A stretch of DNA of 64,000 nucleotides from Megascapheus bottae (GCA_024803745.1 JANJXV010000013.1:8680001-8744000); one strand, 5' to 3'; positions 11,880 to 23,137 are shown, counted from the first letter of the stretch. Program-made: numbers and translations. The notes: generated by a model not told the origin, from the letters alone.

Positions 11880-12075
11880 CAAAGTCCTTTATATCTTTCA
11901 TTCTTCTGTTTTCACCTTCCTTGAAAGCAGATAATGCTATTATTCTCATTTCTCAGATGGAAAAATTAAAAACAAAAGCTGTTAAATACCTCACCCAAGG
12001 TGGCAATTGCCAAAGTCAGCATTTGAACCTACGACAGTCAGCTTTGGCACAAGCCACTTTGTTATTGATCTATAC
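11880..12075 (+). mobile_element. MIR-like ancient SINE
   Basis: The pattern TCTCAGATGGAAAAATTAAA, then CCTCACCCAAGGTGGCAA, then CAGCATTTGAACCTACGAC follows the MIR core (dip in counts, 'gaggaaactgaggc', 'acttgcccaaggtcac', 'tgaacccaggtc'). Highly diverged. Confidence 0.6.
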
Positions 12076-12230
12076 TTTGGAGTTAGACAGATAAGGTTGT
12101 TCATGGAAGATGCTTTGTGCAAGTCAATTCCTTAAACCAGGCTATCCTTGATCAATCTCTACCTCCTGGAGCTGATGAACATAGCATCTTAGATCAGTGT
12201 ATGTTGCAAATGAATTAAGAAAGAAATTGA

Positions 12231-12530
12231 AGCTAAGCATAGTGGCTCAAGCCTGTAATCCTAACTACCTTGGAGACAAACTGAGAGTATTGAGGTTGAA
12301 GGCCATACTGGGCAAATAAAATTTATAAGGCTGTCTTGATCAGTGGCATGTCTTGGTTATTCCAGGGAAGCACAAAATAGGAGTATCACAGTCCAGGCTA
12401 ATTACAACATGAAAAGGTGATCCTATCTTAAAACTAACCAACACAAAAAGGCTGACAAAATGACTTAAGTGGTGGAACACCTGTGTGTATAGCAAGTGCA
12501 AAGCCTTAAATTTGACCTGTAGCACTGGAT
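12231..12530 (+). mobile_element. B1-head/ID-tail SINE, diverged and interrupted
   Basis: The head at 12,236-12,330 reads AGTGGCTCAAGCCTGTAATC. The tail at 12,451-12,530 reads GACTTAAGTGGTGGAACACC. About 100 bp between them does not fit the consensus, so the copy is interrupted or rearranged. A GGAA array follows immediately. Confidence 0.65.
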
Positions 12531-12535
12531 GAGAG

Positions 12536-12619
12536 GAAGGAAGGAAGAAAGAAAAGGAGGGAGAGGGAAAGGAAGGAAGGAAGGAAGGAAGGAAGGAAGG
12601 AAGGAAGGAAGGAAGGAAT
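12536..12619. repeat. (GGAA)n microsatellite
   Basis: A GGAA/GGAAAG array of about 80 bp directly 3' of a SINE tail. GGAA arrays can bind ETS-family factors in general; nothing here shows that this one does. Confidence 0.92.
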
Positions 12620-12627
12620 GAATTAGC

Positions 12628-12719
12628 TCAGAAGCCAATTGCTCACACTTGTAATTGGGGAAATTGTGATTTGAGGCTATCTCAGGCATATATACAAAAT
12701 CTCTTCTTAAAAATTGGCT
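12628..12719 (+). mobile_element. Decayed B1-like SINE head
   Basis: TTGCTCACACTTGTAATTGG followed by TGATTTGAGGCTATCTCAGG resembles the B1-like head. It is cut at its 3' side by the L1 fragment that begins near 12,720. Confidence 0.5.
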
Positions 12720-13326
12720 TGGTGGTGCAAGCCCGCCATACCACTCCTGGACATCTATCCTGAACATCACAACCCAAGATATGATAAGGACACCTGTTCA
12801 GCTATGTTCATCTCTGCACTATTCACAATAGCCAGGCAATGAAAAGAATCCAGATGCCTTACTGCAGACGAATGGATACAAAAAAAATGTGGTATATATA
12901 CACAATGGAATTCTACATAGCCAACAGACAAGATAAAATAATGGAATTTACAGGGAAGTGGATGAATCTAGAGCAAATCATGTTGAGTGAGATAAGTCAA
13001 GACCAAAGGAACAAAAGGCACATGGTATCCTTAATATGTGGCTATTAGATTCAAACAGTACAAGAGTGATGTCCAATGCTATGGACATGGTATTGGAAAT
13101 ATAAACACAACTACATAGACATAAAATTTTATGACTCTATAGACAATGTTTTATTACACAGATTAATATGTATCTATGACATATAAACCCCCAGCCTAAT
13201 TTTAATTATGTTCTAAAATCTAAGTGCCAGTGATTGTATATAGAGATTCCCTTTTTGAATATTTGTTTGTTAAATATGTCATTTGAAATATGATGTAAAC
13301 ATCAATGTTAATAAATTCCTTAATAA
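12720..13326 (+). mobile_element. 5'-truncated L1 (L1-A type 3' end)
   Basis: The sequence is the end of ORF2 plus 3' UTR in sense orientation. It matches the minus strand of L1-A at 4,560-5,190, for example GCTATGTTCATCTCTGCACT and GGTATATATACACAATGGAA, and ends in AATAAATTCCTTAATAAAA. AAAAATTGGCT flanks it at 12709-12719 and 13327-13337, an 11-bp TSD. One open piece (12839-13048) encodes part of the ORF2 C-terminus. It is a typical product of incomplete target-primed reverse transcription. Confidence 0.9.
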
Positions 13327-13337
13327 AAAAATTGGCT

Positions 13338-13533
13338 CAGTGGGAGGGAGAATGGCTAAGTGGTAGAGTGCTTTAGCCTAGCATGCATGAAGCCCTGGGT
13401 TCCATTCCTTAGTACCACACATACAGAAAAAGACAGAAGTGATACTGTGGCTCAGGTGGTAGAGCACTAGCCTTGACAAAGTATAAGAACATTGCCCAGG
13501 CTATGAGTTCAAGCACCAGGACTGGCAAAAAAT
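13338..13533 (+). mobile_element. Dual-ID SINE
   Basis: The first unit is tRNA/ID-like (GGCTAAGTGGTAGAGTGC; GGGTTCCATTCC at the B-box position). The second ID-like unit starts at CTGTGGCTCAGGTGGTAGAG. It ends CAGGACTGGCAAAAAA. It lies directly beside the TSD of the preceding L1. Confidence 0.85.
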
Positions 13534-13539
13534 ATTGGC

Positions 13540-13815
13540 TTGGCATGATAAGCCTATTACCCCAGTCATGCGAGATATAGAGATCAGAAAGATTATGGTT
13601 TCATGCCAGCCCTGTAAAAAATTTCATAATTCACAATCTTCTTATAGTGGTGGTTTCTACCTGTCATTCCAGCTATGGAGGGAAGTGTGAAACAGGCAGA
13701 TCCACAGTCCAGGCACAGCATAGGCAAGAGGCCTATCTCAAAACCACTAGTGCCCAAGAAATCTCAGCTGAAGAGCATCTGCCTGTCAAACACATAGTCC
13801 CAACTTCACACTCTA
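13540..13815 (+). mobile_element. Decayed B1-like SINE(s)
   Basis: Two head-like stretches, at about 13,543-13,615 and 13,648-13,735, follow one another. The second reads GGTGGTTTCTACCTGTCATT. Both are strongly diverged; the pair may be one SINE inserted beside another. Confidence 0.5.
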
Positions 13816-13819
13816 GTAA

Positions 13820-13842
13820 AACACACACACACACACACACTC
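13820..13842. repeat. (CA)n microsatellite
   Basis: About ten CA units next to a SINE-like tail. Confidence 0.85.
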
Positions 13843-13849
13843 ACACAGG

Positions 13850-14920
13850 GAGTTGGTGTATTACTGTCACTCATCCTCGTATCAAGAAAGAGGTTATCTA
13901 TATTTCCTTACATCTTAGATTACTTAAACATAGGCAACAAGCCAGAAAACAATAAGGTAGTACAAAAGTGTATGAGCAGAAGGACAAAATCTGTGGGTAA
14001 TGATGAATCCTAGAAAGACACAGAAAGATGAGGACAGAAACCAAAGTGCTTCTACCTGCAGTCAGGGAGGTAGCAGCCAGGAGATGACACATCAGGTAAG
14101 ACCCTGTGGAGACTGGTTTCCTCACATAGAAGGAACCAAAAGACAGCTAATAATGATGGAGGCTCTGGGAAGATTCTATTAAAGGTTTTATTGGGATGAT
14201 GGTGATGTTTCTTTTGCCCAAGGCTGGCTGGGGAAAGTATCCTATAAACAGTTCCTGTGTATATGTTAATCACTAAGTTCCATAAGGAGAATTAATGGGG
14301 TCTAAACCAGAGTGCTTTATCTCTCTATTGCCCTCTTCTCCTAATTATGTGGTAGTCATCATTGGAGAGCTATAAGGTGAAGGCTTCTCTTTACATTTAA
14401 AAATAAAATTAAAAACTGAATTACAGTGATGGAAAGGTTGGAATCAACGCATCAACTTTGCCTTCCCTACCAGGAAAAAAAAAGATTTTAATTTTAACAT
14501 GAAAATTTGATGAGCCGAACATGCAGCATTCCCTGGTCGATATCTGCATTTCAAATGCATTTACTGTTATTACGAAGAAAATCTCCACTTTGTGAACCAT
14601 TAAGACAAAGCACTGAGCAAACGGGCTAAATCATGCCTAGGATAACCAGTCTTCAGGGCTTAGGAAAAAGAGATGCTCTTCCTACAAGCGATGATTGGTA
14701 AGTGGATGACCTTGCTATTCAAAAGAATGTTACATGTGAATGAAGCCAGAGGAAAAAAGGTATCTGATATGCTGGGATATGGATAAACACCCACTTGGGA
14801 GCCTCTTTTCTATGTTACCACAGCTGTGTGAATATTTATGATGCCAGTAGCCATTGAGAACCTAATATGTTTCCAGGCACAAAGTAGGTACTCAACAATT
14901 GCAGCCTAAAGGGACAATTT
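13850..14920. other. Gene-free stretch with a possible conserved segment
   Basis: No repeat recognised. Segment 14,470-14,650 is AT-rich and repeat-free, with ATTTCAAATGCATTTACT. A weak L2/MIR-like phrase (TTCCAGGCACAAAGTAGGTA) occurs at about 14,870-14,890. Confidence 0.45.
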
Positions 14921-14923
14921 CCA

Positions 14924-15117
14924 GGTAGCACGAACTTAGTGGTTAAAGTGCTTGCCTAGCATGCATGAAGACCCGGGTTCGATTCCTCGGTACCACATAC
15001 ATAGAAAAAAGTCGGAAGTGGTGCTGAGGCTCAAGTGGTAGAGCTCTAGCCTTGAGAAAGTCTAAGGACAGTGCTCAGGCCTTGAGCTCAAGCCCAGGAC
15101 TGGCAAAAAAAAAAAAA
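14924..15117 (+). mobile_element. Dual-ID SINE, young-looking
   Basis: The A-box region reads TTAGTGGTTAAAGTGC and the B box is an intact GGTTCGATTCC. The second ID-like unit starts GCTGAGGCTCAAGTGGTAGA. It ends GACTGGC plus a run of A. Few differences separate it from the copies at 19,355 and 59,863. Confidence 0.92.
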
Positions 15118-15289
15118 GACTAAATGAGTATTGATAGCATGCAAGAAGTGGAGATAAGGATTAAAGCTGGTCATTTGTGCTAAATTAGCCCAGGAGCCTG
15201 AGGCCTTAGAGACAGTATCAGTGCCCTTAGAGAAAGAAATAGGGAGCTTGGTTGCTCTCAGTCTTAAAAGCATACAGAGTGAAAGGTGG

Positions 15290-15460
15290 CTGTCTCTCTG
15301 CAAAACCTTCGAGAACAGATGCTCCTTCCATCTCCATCCTGCCCCAACCAAGACCTCACACTTCTAGGCTCCAGAGCTGTGAGCAAAGAAATATCTATTT
15401 TTATGCCACAGAGTCTATGGCATTTTGTTATGGCAACCTGTGGTAAGACCAGAGATAAAT
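15290..15460 (+). mobile_element. MLT1-like LTR 3' part
   Basis: CTAGGCTCCAGAGCTGTGAG, then a run resembling 'aaataaatttctgttttt', then TATGGCATTTTGTTATGGCA is the usual 3' part of MLT1 (ERVL-MaLR) LTRs. The 5' half is not recognisable. Confidence 0.55.
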
Positions 15461-16580
15461 AATAAATAACAGATAAATGCACAATGCCAACTGATGGCAA
15501 GTACTATATAAAAAAAAAAAAACAGAAGAGACTGCGTGCAGCTCAGTGTGCTGGATAGAGGGAATAAGCCCACCAGGAAAGGCCTCCTGAGATGAACTGC
15601 CATATCTTTCATAGCATATACATTAAAAGTGCTAGCTACAGTAGTTCTTTTTTTTTTTTCAACTGTCTGTCATCTGAGTCTAAATCCCAGTTCTGCCCAT
15701 TATCCGCAGGATAACATTCTCACCAGAGCTTTGCAAGTTATATGCAAATTTTAATCCAAATCAGAATGACTCCAAGGACTTTTAAAACACATATCAAGGA
15801 GCCTACCCCGCACATTTCTTGTTCAGCAAGTGTGGAGATGCCTAGAGATTCTCCATTTCTCCCAAGAGCCCAGCTCCTGCTGCTGCTGGCCTGGGATCAC
15901 ACTCAGAGTCAGTGTCCTGGGTACCAGATTTTTTTCTCTCTCTCACTGCATTGGTTCCACCACTCTGAGTTGGCAATGATAATTCCCATTCCGGAGTGGC
16001 CGGTAGCATGGTACACATAGTTGTGTGAGTAGAGGCTGCTACGTGAGGTCCTTTGTTAGAAGAGGATTCCTTGGGCTAAGAAAGAAGAATAAATGTGGCT
16101 ACTGGCAGATTGCTGTGGGAGATTTACCCAGCTGAGTCTTAATGAAATATGGGCATCAGCAGAAGTGGAGAATGGAGAGGAAGTACTAGAAGAGGTCACC
16201 CTAAGGTAAACTTGGGATGCAGGAATGGCAGAGAGGTAAAACACTATCTAGCCAGGACACTACATGTGTTTCACAAGTAGACAGAGGTCCAGTGAGAGAG
16301 GAAGAACCTGCTGAGGCTGCACAGTGTGGCCTGGTTTTAACTTGCAGTCCTGATGGGTTTGTACAAGAAGCCATGTCACTGTGTCAGGTGCAGTTGGGGA
16401 TTCAGTTTTGGAAATGTGGCTGGAATGGTGTGGAGGAAGAACTGGAACAGAATGGCTATGACAAGAGGCTGGGAAATCAACGAGGAGACTAGGGCTGGGA
16501 CATTATATTCTACTCTACAGTGACTGGTTAGAGAAAAGGGACTTGTTTTTTATACATGCGGGGTTTTTTTGTTTGGTTGG
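15461..16580. other. Gene-free unique stretch
   Basis: Contains A/T homopolymers (15,512-15,523 and 15,648-15,659). No repeat family or exon recognised. Confidence 0.45.
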
Positions 16581-16582
16581 TT

Positions 16583-16805
16583 GGTTTTTGTCAGTCGTAG
16601 GGCTTGAACTCTGGGCCTGGGAGTTGTCCCTGAGCTCTTCACCTTAAGGCTACTGAACTATCCCTTGAGCCACAATGCCACTTCCTGTTTTCTAGTAGTT
16701 AATTGGAGATAAGTACCTCACAGTCTTTAGTACCGGGGCTGGCTTTGAACCACAATCCTCAGTTCTCAGCCTCCTGAGTATCTAGTATTACAGGTTACAC
16801 ATGCT
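16583..16805 (-). mobile_element. B1-head/ID-tail composite SINE, antisense
   Basis: Antisense tail (TGTCAGTCGTAGGGCTTGAA; CCCTTGAGCCACAATGCC), link (TTAATTGGAGATAAGTACCT) and B1-like head (CTCAGCCTCCTGAGTATCTA) are all present, so the copy is near full length. Confidence 0.85.
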
Positions 16806-16844
16806 TTTTGTAACAAACAAGTAGTTAGGGTCCCAGCAGGCTGA

Positions 16845-17145
16845 TAATTAAGTTGATATTATACAGTTCCCAAGTCACAAAGCTGGGATTAGAACTCAGA
16901 TCCCCGTTTCTACATTCTGGAGTCTGTCTACAGTACTTAAGCAATGCAATAGACCTCCCAAAGGGTGTAGAATAAATAATGGCTTTCTGTATATTACTTC
17001 ATAACTGTTTCACCTGGCTTTCAAATTTGAAATTTAACAGAGAAGAAGGCTAGGGAGCAGAGAGATGACTTTTTCTATATTCACTCAGCTAACTCATTAT
17101 AGTTGTGACAAACAGGCAGCTCCAGCTTCAAAGTACCTCCTCCTC
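16845..17145 (+). mobile_element. MIR-like relics (two)
   Basis: 16,860-16,950 reads CAAAGCTGGGATTAGAACTC and 17,010-17,140 reads CAGAGAAGAAGGCTAGGGAG followed by TATTCACTCAGCTAACTCA. Both resemble the MIR core and its 'cacagctagtaagtggcagagctgggatt' part. Low identity; family call is tentative. Confidence 0.45.
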
Positions 17146-17299
17146 TAAATAGGGCTTCTCCTGACATGAATTTCTCCATAGGAGATAAAAGGAGAGATGT
17201 AAAGTATGAGCTATGCAACAAACCTTGACAGCTCCTACTCTGCTTCATTTCACCTAGGTAATAATCACTGCCAAGAAATAATCACTGCCTGGACAACTT

Positions 17300-17545
17300 T
17301 TTATTTGTGCCAGTACTGAAGCTTGAACTTGGGGCCTGAGTGCAGGCTTTTAGCTTTTTTTACACAAGGATGGCATTCTACCACTTGAGCCACAGCTCCA
17401 CTTCCAGCTTTTTGGTGGTTAATTAGAAATAAATATCTCATGGACTTGCCTGCTCAGGCTGGCTTTGAACTGGAATCTTCAGATTTCATCTTCCTCAATA
17501 GCTAGGATTACAGGCATGAGCTATCTGTGCTGGGCCTCCTGGGCC
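17300..17545 (-). mobile_element. B1-head/ID-tail composite SINE, antisense, full length
   Basis: Antisense tail at 17,312-17,400 (TGCCAGTACTGAAGCTTGAA; CCACTTGAGCCACAGCTCCA). Antisense B1-like head at 17,455-17,540 (AGCTAGGATTACAGGCATGA). A GCTTTTTTTACACAAGG insertion interrupts the tail. Confidence 0.87.
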
Positions 17546-18155
17546 AATTTTACCCGTCTAGCTTTAGTGGGCACCAAGCTGGCAGAAGAAAGAGCTTATT
17601 TACTTATTTCTTTTTAAAACTATTTAAGGCTATGGCTGCTATATGAATGTGGATTGCATTACGATCGCCCACAAATGGCATTCAATTAGCCTACATGGAA
17701 CAGCTGGCTGACTACTGTTGATTTCTGGGCTAATGAGGTAGACTGGAAAGAGGAAAACAATCATCCTGTTCCCACTGTATGCTTCAGTATAGCTTTTGTG
17801 GTGCTTACTATCTGGTAGGCCAAGCCATCCTGAATGTGTGTATTCAAGTAATGGCTTGGGTCTTCTTCATTAATTATATTCACTTACAACCCCCTCTGAT
17901 CCTCATATGCCAATGTGACCCATGAGCAGACGTGTCCTTGGTTGAAGCACTGAAGTTTCCATGAGCAACCAGTTCCTTTCCTTTATCCTGCTAATGGGAA
18001 GTTTATGCTGCAGAAGGCCTAGTATGAATAGAGGATTTGAGTTCTCACTTGCTGTGTTGAATTATTTGGGTAAGTCAAGATATACCAAACCTTTGTGCCT
18101 TTGTTGGTGCAGAGTAGTTATTCAATAAATATTTAATTTTTAAAACCAATGGGCA
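17546..18155. other. Gene-free stretch, partly conserved-looking
   Basis: Segment 17,555-17,760 lacks repeat signatures and has several homeobox-like AATTAG/TAAT words. An L2/MIR-like phrase (TTATTCAATAAATATTTAAT) occurs near 18,118-18,138. Confidence 0.4.
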
Positions 18156-18403
18156 CTAATGCGCCCTGGTGGCTCACGCCTGTAGCCCTAGCTACTCAAG
18201 AGGCTTCGATCTGAAAATCAAGATGGGTAACTAACACAAGCAAAAAAAGGCCAAGTCCTTGAGATTCTTGTGTCTGATTAACCAGAAAATACGCCACAAG
18301 TGATAGAGTACCATTTCAAGCAAAAATACTGAGCAGGATCATCAGACCTCAGCCTCTTGATTTGCTAGGATTACAGCTGTGAGCTACCCATGCCAGGCTC
18401 ACC
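18156..18403 (+). mobile_element. Two facing SINE remnants
   Basis: A plus-strand B1-like head and decayed tail (GGTGGCTCACGCCTGTAGCC) occupies 18,160-18,340. A minus-strand head fragment (GCTAGGATTACAGCTGTGAG) lies at 18,347-18,400. The two heads point away from each other as an imperfect inverted pair. Confidence 0.6.
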
Positions 18404-19354
18404 CCCCCTTCTTGCTTCCAATCCCATGGCATTGCTTTCCACATTACATGTCCCAGCAATCTCACTGTTATTCTTCTCTTGATTCTTGCTGACCTACTTA
18501 GCTGTTTACTTTTCTGGATTTTTCCAGCAGACCATTCATCATTCTTTAGGTGCATTGTATTCTAATTTGCATATCCATGGCTCTATATCCCCTCATTCAT
18601 TTCTGGGTGCCTAGTGGATAGAAATGAACCTGCCATAGAACCTGGTGGAGGACTGAATGCTTGAATGGATGGATGAGTGGAGAATGGGACGAAATTAATA
18701 AGTGGGGAGAGCTATGAAGGCTTTGGTCCAAATGCAGAGAGCCGGGCTGTGAGGAATAATGGCAGAAGCATCCAGGTGCTCACATTCTCAGGGTGAGTCA
18801 CCCAGTTCTCACCTTCTTCAGCTCTCCTGCTCAGACCTCATCCTGCTCTTCCCTGGCCCTGGGCCAGCTCCGCTCCACTTTGTTAGTAACTCCACCTGTC
18901 TCCAGAAGGCAGGGAGACATACCTCATTGCCTGTGAAAACACAGAATGGATATTCTATGCCAAAATAAACTGATATCCTATCTACCACTGAAGACCCAGA
19001 GAAAGACAGGGAGACAGAGGCTGCTTGTGGTCTTCCTCACTGTTCTGGGCCAGGCTGTAACTCCTAAATCCTATCGCCAAAACAATTTACTAACCTATGG
19101 TAGACTGACTACACAGGAAAAGCCCAGGATCTCAAGGGCCCTGAGCATGCAACTTCTTACACACACAGTACATTTGACATCTAGGCCCAAACTCATAAAA
19201 AACAGATAGCTCCTTGAATAGGAGCTATAGACTGACCTAGAAATTATTAGATGTGACATGGTTCCTAGCACAGACATAAGCACTTTGTAGGTACTTAGTA
19301 AATAGCACTGAATGAACTAGGAAAGGAATAAAGAACAAATAAAAACAAGTGAAA
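18404..19354. other. Gene-free stretch with one L2/MIR-like tail
   Basis: 19,225-19,320 contains GTTCCTAGCACAGACATAAG and TAGTAAATAGCACTGAATGA, like the 3' end of L2 or MIR. The rest is unassigned. Confidence 0.4.
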
Positions 19355-19570
19355 TGGGCTTGGAGTTTGGCCTAGTGGTTAGAGTGCTTGCCTAGCATGC
19401 ACGAAGACCGGGGTTCGATTCCTCAGTACCACATATGTAGCAAAAAAGCCAGAAATGGTGCTGTGGCTCAAGTAGTAGAGCCCTAGCCTTGAGAAAAATC
19501 CAGAGACAGTGCTCAGGCCCTGAGCCCAAGCCCAGGACTGGCAAAAAAAAAAAGAAAGAAAAAAAGAAAG
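19355..19570 (+). mobile_element. Dual-ID SINE, young-looking
   Basis: TTGGCCTAGTGGTTAGAGTG at the A-box position and an intact GGTTCGATTCC B box. The second unit begins GTGCTGTGGCTCAAGTAGTA. It ends in GACTGGC and an A-rich tail with AAAGAAAG. Confidence 0.92.
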
Positions 19571-20334
19571 TGGAAGTCCATATAGTTACCCAGAGCTAAA
19601 AGTAGGATTTGGTACAAAGAAAAAGGCTTCTCTCTGGATGCCTCTCCTACTCTCTGCCATACCAGTACTAATCCCTGTCTCTCAAAGCATGGTTCTTGTT
19701 AGAGAAGCTTGCTCACACCCTGAAAGAGATGACACACAGGCTCCAGAGCTTGTGGTGTCTGGAGAGATCAGAGTTGTTCTGTAAAATACAGTGACAGGGC
19801 TTTGACTTTCCCCTTATAATTCAGGAAGGTAGGAGCTGTGGATAGGATGAGTCTGTGGAGCTTAAAGTGGGGCAAGGAGAATATATGGAGATGGATAGTA
19901 ACACCCAATGAAAGGGAAAGTGAGCTGAAACTCTTTTCCTGACACACTAGGTATTCAGGGTATGTAGCGGGTGCTCTCCAACTTGAACCAGCCCAAAACA
20001 TCTCTTGGTCCCACAGAGAGCTAGGGGATGATGTTACCTAAAATCCAGACTGCAATCCTCTCTAAGAAATCAGAAATCAGAATGACCTCTATGGGATCCA
20101 TGAAACTGGACATTGCTGACAACTTTGGTCCTGCATAGCTTGTGCTCTTTCTATGTTTCCATAATTCTCACCCCTTCTCATCGCTCTGTGTGCTTTCCTG
20201 ACCCTCTTAATTCCATTCCATTGCTTCCTAACTCCTGTCCGCCTCTGAGTTTACTGTATTTGTACCAGGGCAAAGATTTGATTGCAAACATCTAGGCCTT
20301 CTTTGAGACACAAAGTTCCCGATTGTGTAGCAAA
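19571..20334. other. Gene-free unique stretch
   Basis: No recognisable repeat. Pyrimidine-rich text at 20,150-20,280 has a faint L2 flavour but cannot be assigned. Confidence 0.4.
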
Positions 20335-20530
20335 TCGATGAGGTCAGAGTGGGACAGAAAATTATGAGCCCCATTTGAAAGTCGATGTAACCTAAGCTTG
20401 AATAGGATAAAGTTGATGACCTGGGCAGCACAGCAAGTTGGAGGTGGAGCTGGAATCCCACCTGTGGTTGATCTGATTCCTGTCTCCAATACTCTTCAGA
20501 GCACTTGCAGCTCCCTCTGTCCTCCTCCCC
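20335..20530 (+). mobile_element. MIR-like ancient SINE
   Basis: GAGCCCCATTTGAAAGTCGA, then GACCTGGGCAGCACAGCAAG, then GAGCTGGAATCCCACCTGTG, then CTCCAATACTCTTCAGAGCA follows the MIR order. A 135-codon minus-strand open frame overlaps it by chance. Confidence 0.55.
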
Positions 20531-21049
20531 TGGCTTTCTTTCCATTCTGAGCTTGAAGGCGGACCTGGAAAGTCTATCTCGTTTGCATATTAATTGAATA
20601 TGGCCTGAGAGCAGGGTCAGCCCATAAGGGTACAATCTAAAGTTACATTAAAAAAAAACGCAGATAAACCAGTGTCATTGGTTAAGGGAAATAGAAGGAA
20701 ATAATTAAGTTGCCTGGGAGTTTGGACTTCAGTGTTCAGATTACTAATTGTCAAAGGCAGGAAACTGATCACTGAGGGCCAGAGCCAGGCTTTAGTACAT
20801 CGAAAAAAAAAAAGAAGAAAAGAAAAAAAAATAAACCTGTGTGTTGCAGACATGACAGGAGAAGTTATATCTAGGAAGTGTATATATAATTGTCAAGACA
20901 TATTTTGAAGACTGCGCTTTACCTCCACAAATCTCCCAGCAGAATCAAAACCAGAACCACCTCACAGGACACACTGTTGTAGATCAGCAGGGGGGACAGT
21001 CCCACTCCTGGCACCATGAGCTTTGGGACCTTCTCTTCCTAATCAGATA
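20531..21049. other. Gene-free stretch with a poly-purine patch
   Basis: An A/G-rich patch at 20,802-20,834. No repeat or exon recognised. Confidence 0.45.
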
Positions 21050-21182
21050 ATAATAGCTAAGTGCAAGAAGGCCTTACTGTATATTCATTCATTTGTGCTT
21101 CACATAGTCACTCTTTACAATAATCTAGTCCCATTTCCAAGATGACAAAACTGAGGTTCAGAAACATTCAGTAGCCTACAAT
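21050..21182 (+). mobile_element. MIR-like ancient SINE
   Basis: CAAGATGACAAAACTGAGGT followed by TCAGAAACATTCAGTAGCCT is the MIR core, preceded by CTTCACATAGTCACTC-like text. Confidence 0.6.
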
Positions 21183-21814
21183 TTGCGTTGTCTTCCCCTC
21201 AATCATCAGCTACTTCTGCCACAGACCCATAAATTACCGATAAGCAGGGAGAAGTGAGGGGGAGACAAAAATATCAAAAGAGACCAAACTCTGAAGACTT
21301 CAATAAATCTAAATTCACATGCTAACCTTGAATTGGTAGAAACTGAAACAACATAATCTAGACTCTGGGGACTCATATTTCTCATCTGGGGCATAAAACA
21401 TGGGGTATCAGGGTTCTGGTTCAAGTTTGAAGGGACAGTGCACGTGAGTGATTGGCATAAAGGTGATATACGGAAATCTGTTATTCAATTCATCTTTTAT
21501 AATAGCAGATTCCCTATTTTCTCGCTGAGAGTAGATGAGAAACATTCTACTTCATCTGTGGAAAGACTGGGTGTTAGTACTTTCCCTGCCAGTCAGCAAG
21601 ACCTCAGTTTTCCAAATCACTCCTCTGTAACATGAGAGCTGAAACCAAATGAGAGAAGACTCATAGGTGAAAATTGAAGGAATTGGGGAGTCCCAATGAA
21701 AGTGCCCCCACACCCGAGAAGATAGTATTTAATGTCACTAAGGGAATTCATGACTGACTGCCACTTTGGTCCGTTGTGACTCACAAACATTTTTGTTATG
21801 TTTTGTTACGTTAT
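21183..21814. other. Gene-free unique stretch
   Basis: Nothing recognised. A TTTTGTTACG/TTATGTTTTG run just before the next SINE is that SINE's antisense A-rich tail. Confidence 0.45.
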
Positions 21815-22020
21815 GTTTTGTTTTGTTTTTGGTCAGTCCAGGGGCTTGAACTCATGGCCTGGGCACTGTTCCTAAGCTTCTTTAGCTCAAAGCTGGAGAC
21901 TAATACTTTGAGCCATAGCACCACTTCAGGCTTTTTCTGTTTATGTGGTATTGAGGAATCAAATGCAGTGCTTCGTGCATGCTAGGGAAGCACTCTGCCA
22001 CCAAGCACATTCCCAGCCCA
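21815..22020 (-). mobile_element. Dual-ID SINE, antisense
   Basis: Antisense end (GGTCAGTCCAGGGGCTTGAA), then TTTGAGCCATAGCACCACTT, then the first unit (CTTCGTGCATGCTAGGGAAG; TTCCCAGCCCA at its 5' end). The B box is mutated (GAATCAAATGC). Confidence 0.85.
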
Positions 22021-22419
22021 CTCATAAGCATTTTACAAACCAAAGGATAGTCGTGGATTCCCATCACAGCGTTCTGTAGCCTCTCCCCCAAGACCAAAAC
22101 AACCTTAATAACTTATATGTACATGATTTCAAGCTTTCACAACTCCCCCAAAAGAAAAGTCACTCATGGCTCTCGACAGTAACTTTTAATTCAAGGGCAC
22201 CCCCATGGCTCTTTCTCATCTGCGGGGTATTCCACATACTCTATGGCAGCTGCCTTGGCAGATCCTGCAGGGACACACAGGAAGCTATGCCAAATAGCTG
22301 CCTGTAGACACCAAGCTTACCGACAAGAAGGGGAGCTTAGGTCATGGTGGATGTAAGCATAGCTCCCCAGCAGGCTGAAATCTGAGGCTGGATCAGATAT
22401 GAAGATGGAGACTTAGTAC

Positions 22420-22505
22420 AAGTGTGTGTGGGGGGGGGTGTCGATGTGTGCATATGTGTAGGCACATGTGTGCACCCACGTGCACGTGCATGTGTGAGTG
22501 TGCAT
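22420..22505. repeat. GT-rich degenerate simple repeat
   Basis: GTGTGTGTGGGGGGG followed by interrupted TGTGCATATGTG and ACGTGCACGTGCATGTGTG text. Alternating purine-pyrimidine steps make Z-DNA formation plausible in principle. Confidence 0.75.
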
Positions 22506-22599
22506 TGTTGGTGCATTTTTTCCCAAGTAATTCTTGGAATCTGTCTTGGACATTGCTTTCTTTGTGAGTGGAGTATGATCAGAAAGAGATTATCTTGGA

Positions 22600-22815
22600 A
22601 GCATGAATAACCTGAGTTCAAATGATATCTCAGCCCCTCAATACCTAAATGATTTGGGCCAGGTCACTCAAGATAACTACAGTTACCTAAAAAAAAACTA
22701 TAATAGGGAAAAACAAGAAATTTGCCTCTGGAACTATGAGTTAACTAAAAGCTGTGCAGCTTAATGTGTCTAGCTTAGTGTTTGGCACAGTAAGTATACA
22801 GTATCTCTTGGTAAT
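22600..22815 (+). mobile_element. MIR-like relic
   Basis: AACCTGAGTTCAAATGATAT, then GATTTGGGCCAGGTCACTCA, then TGTCTAGCTTAGTGTTTGGC reproduces the 5'-to-3' layout of MIR at low identity. Confidence 0.5.
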
Positions 22816-23137
22816 TGGGCTCATGGTATATAGTTGGAGTATTAACAGGAACTGTAGAAAGGCAGTAAAGCAGACACAGATAATTCCTATTTTAAATATG
22901 AGAAGATGCTCAATCAGGACTAGTGCTTAGGGGAGGGGTCAGGATGGCAGACATAGTGGCTGGTTGGAGTGTCCCTGCTTTTCACTGCTATTTAGCTTCC
23001 CGAACAGAAATCCTGTCAGTGTCTAAAAAGGAAGAACAATCTTACCCACTGAATAGATTTGGCCCCAAGGGTGTAAATATTGAAGGAGATGAGTTGGGTG
23101 AGGCATGGAAAAAGGAGAAGATGCTGTCATGAAGAAA

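Noticed and set aside
14924..15000. A functional tRNA gene
   Set aside because: A- and B-box-like sequences are present but there is no cloverleaf-compatible acceptor or anticodon arm, and the same text recurs as a SINE with A-rich tails.
20228..20635. 135-codon minus-strand frame
   Set aside because: It overlaps a MIR relic in antisense, has no recognisable domain, and its length is within chance.
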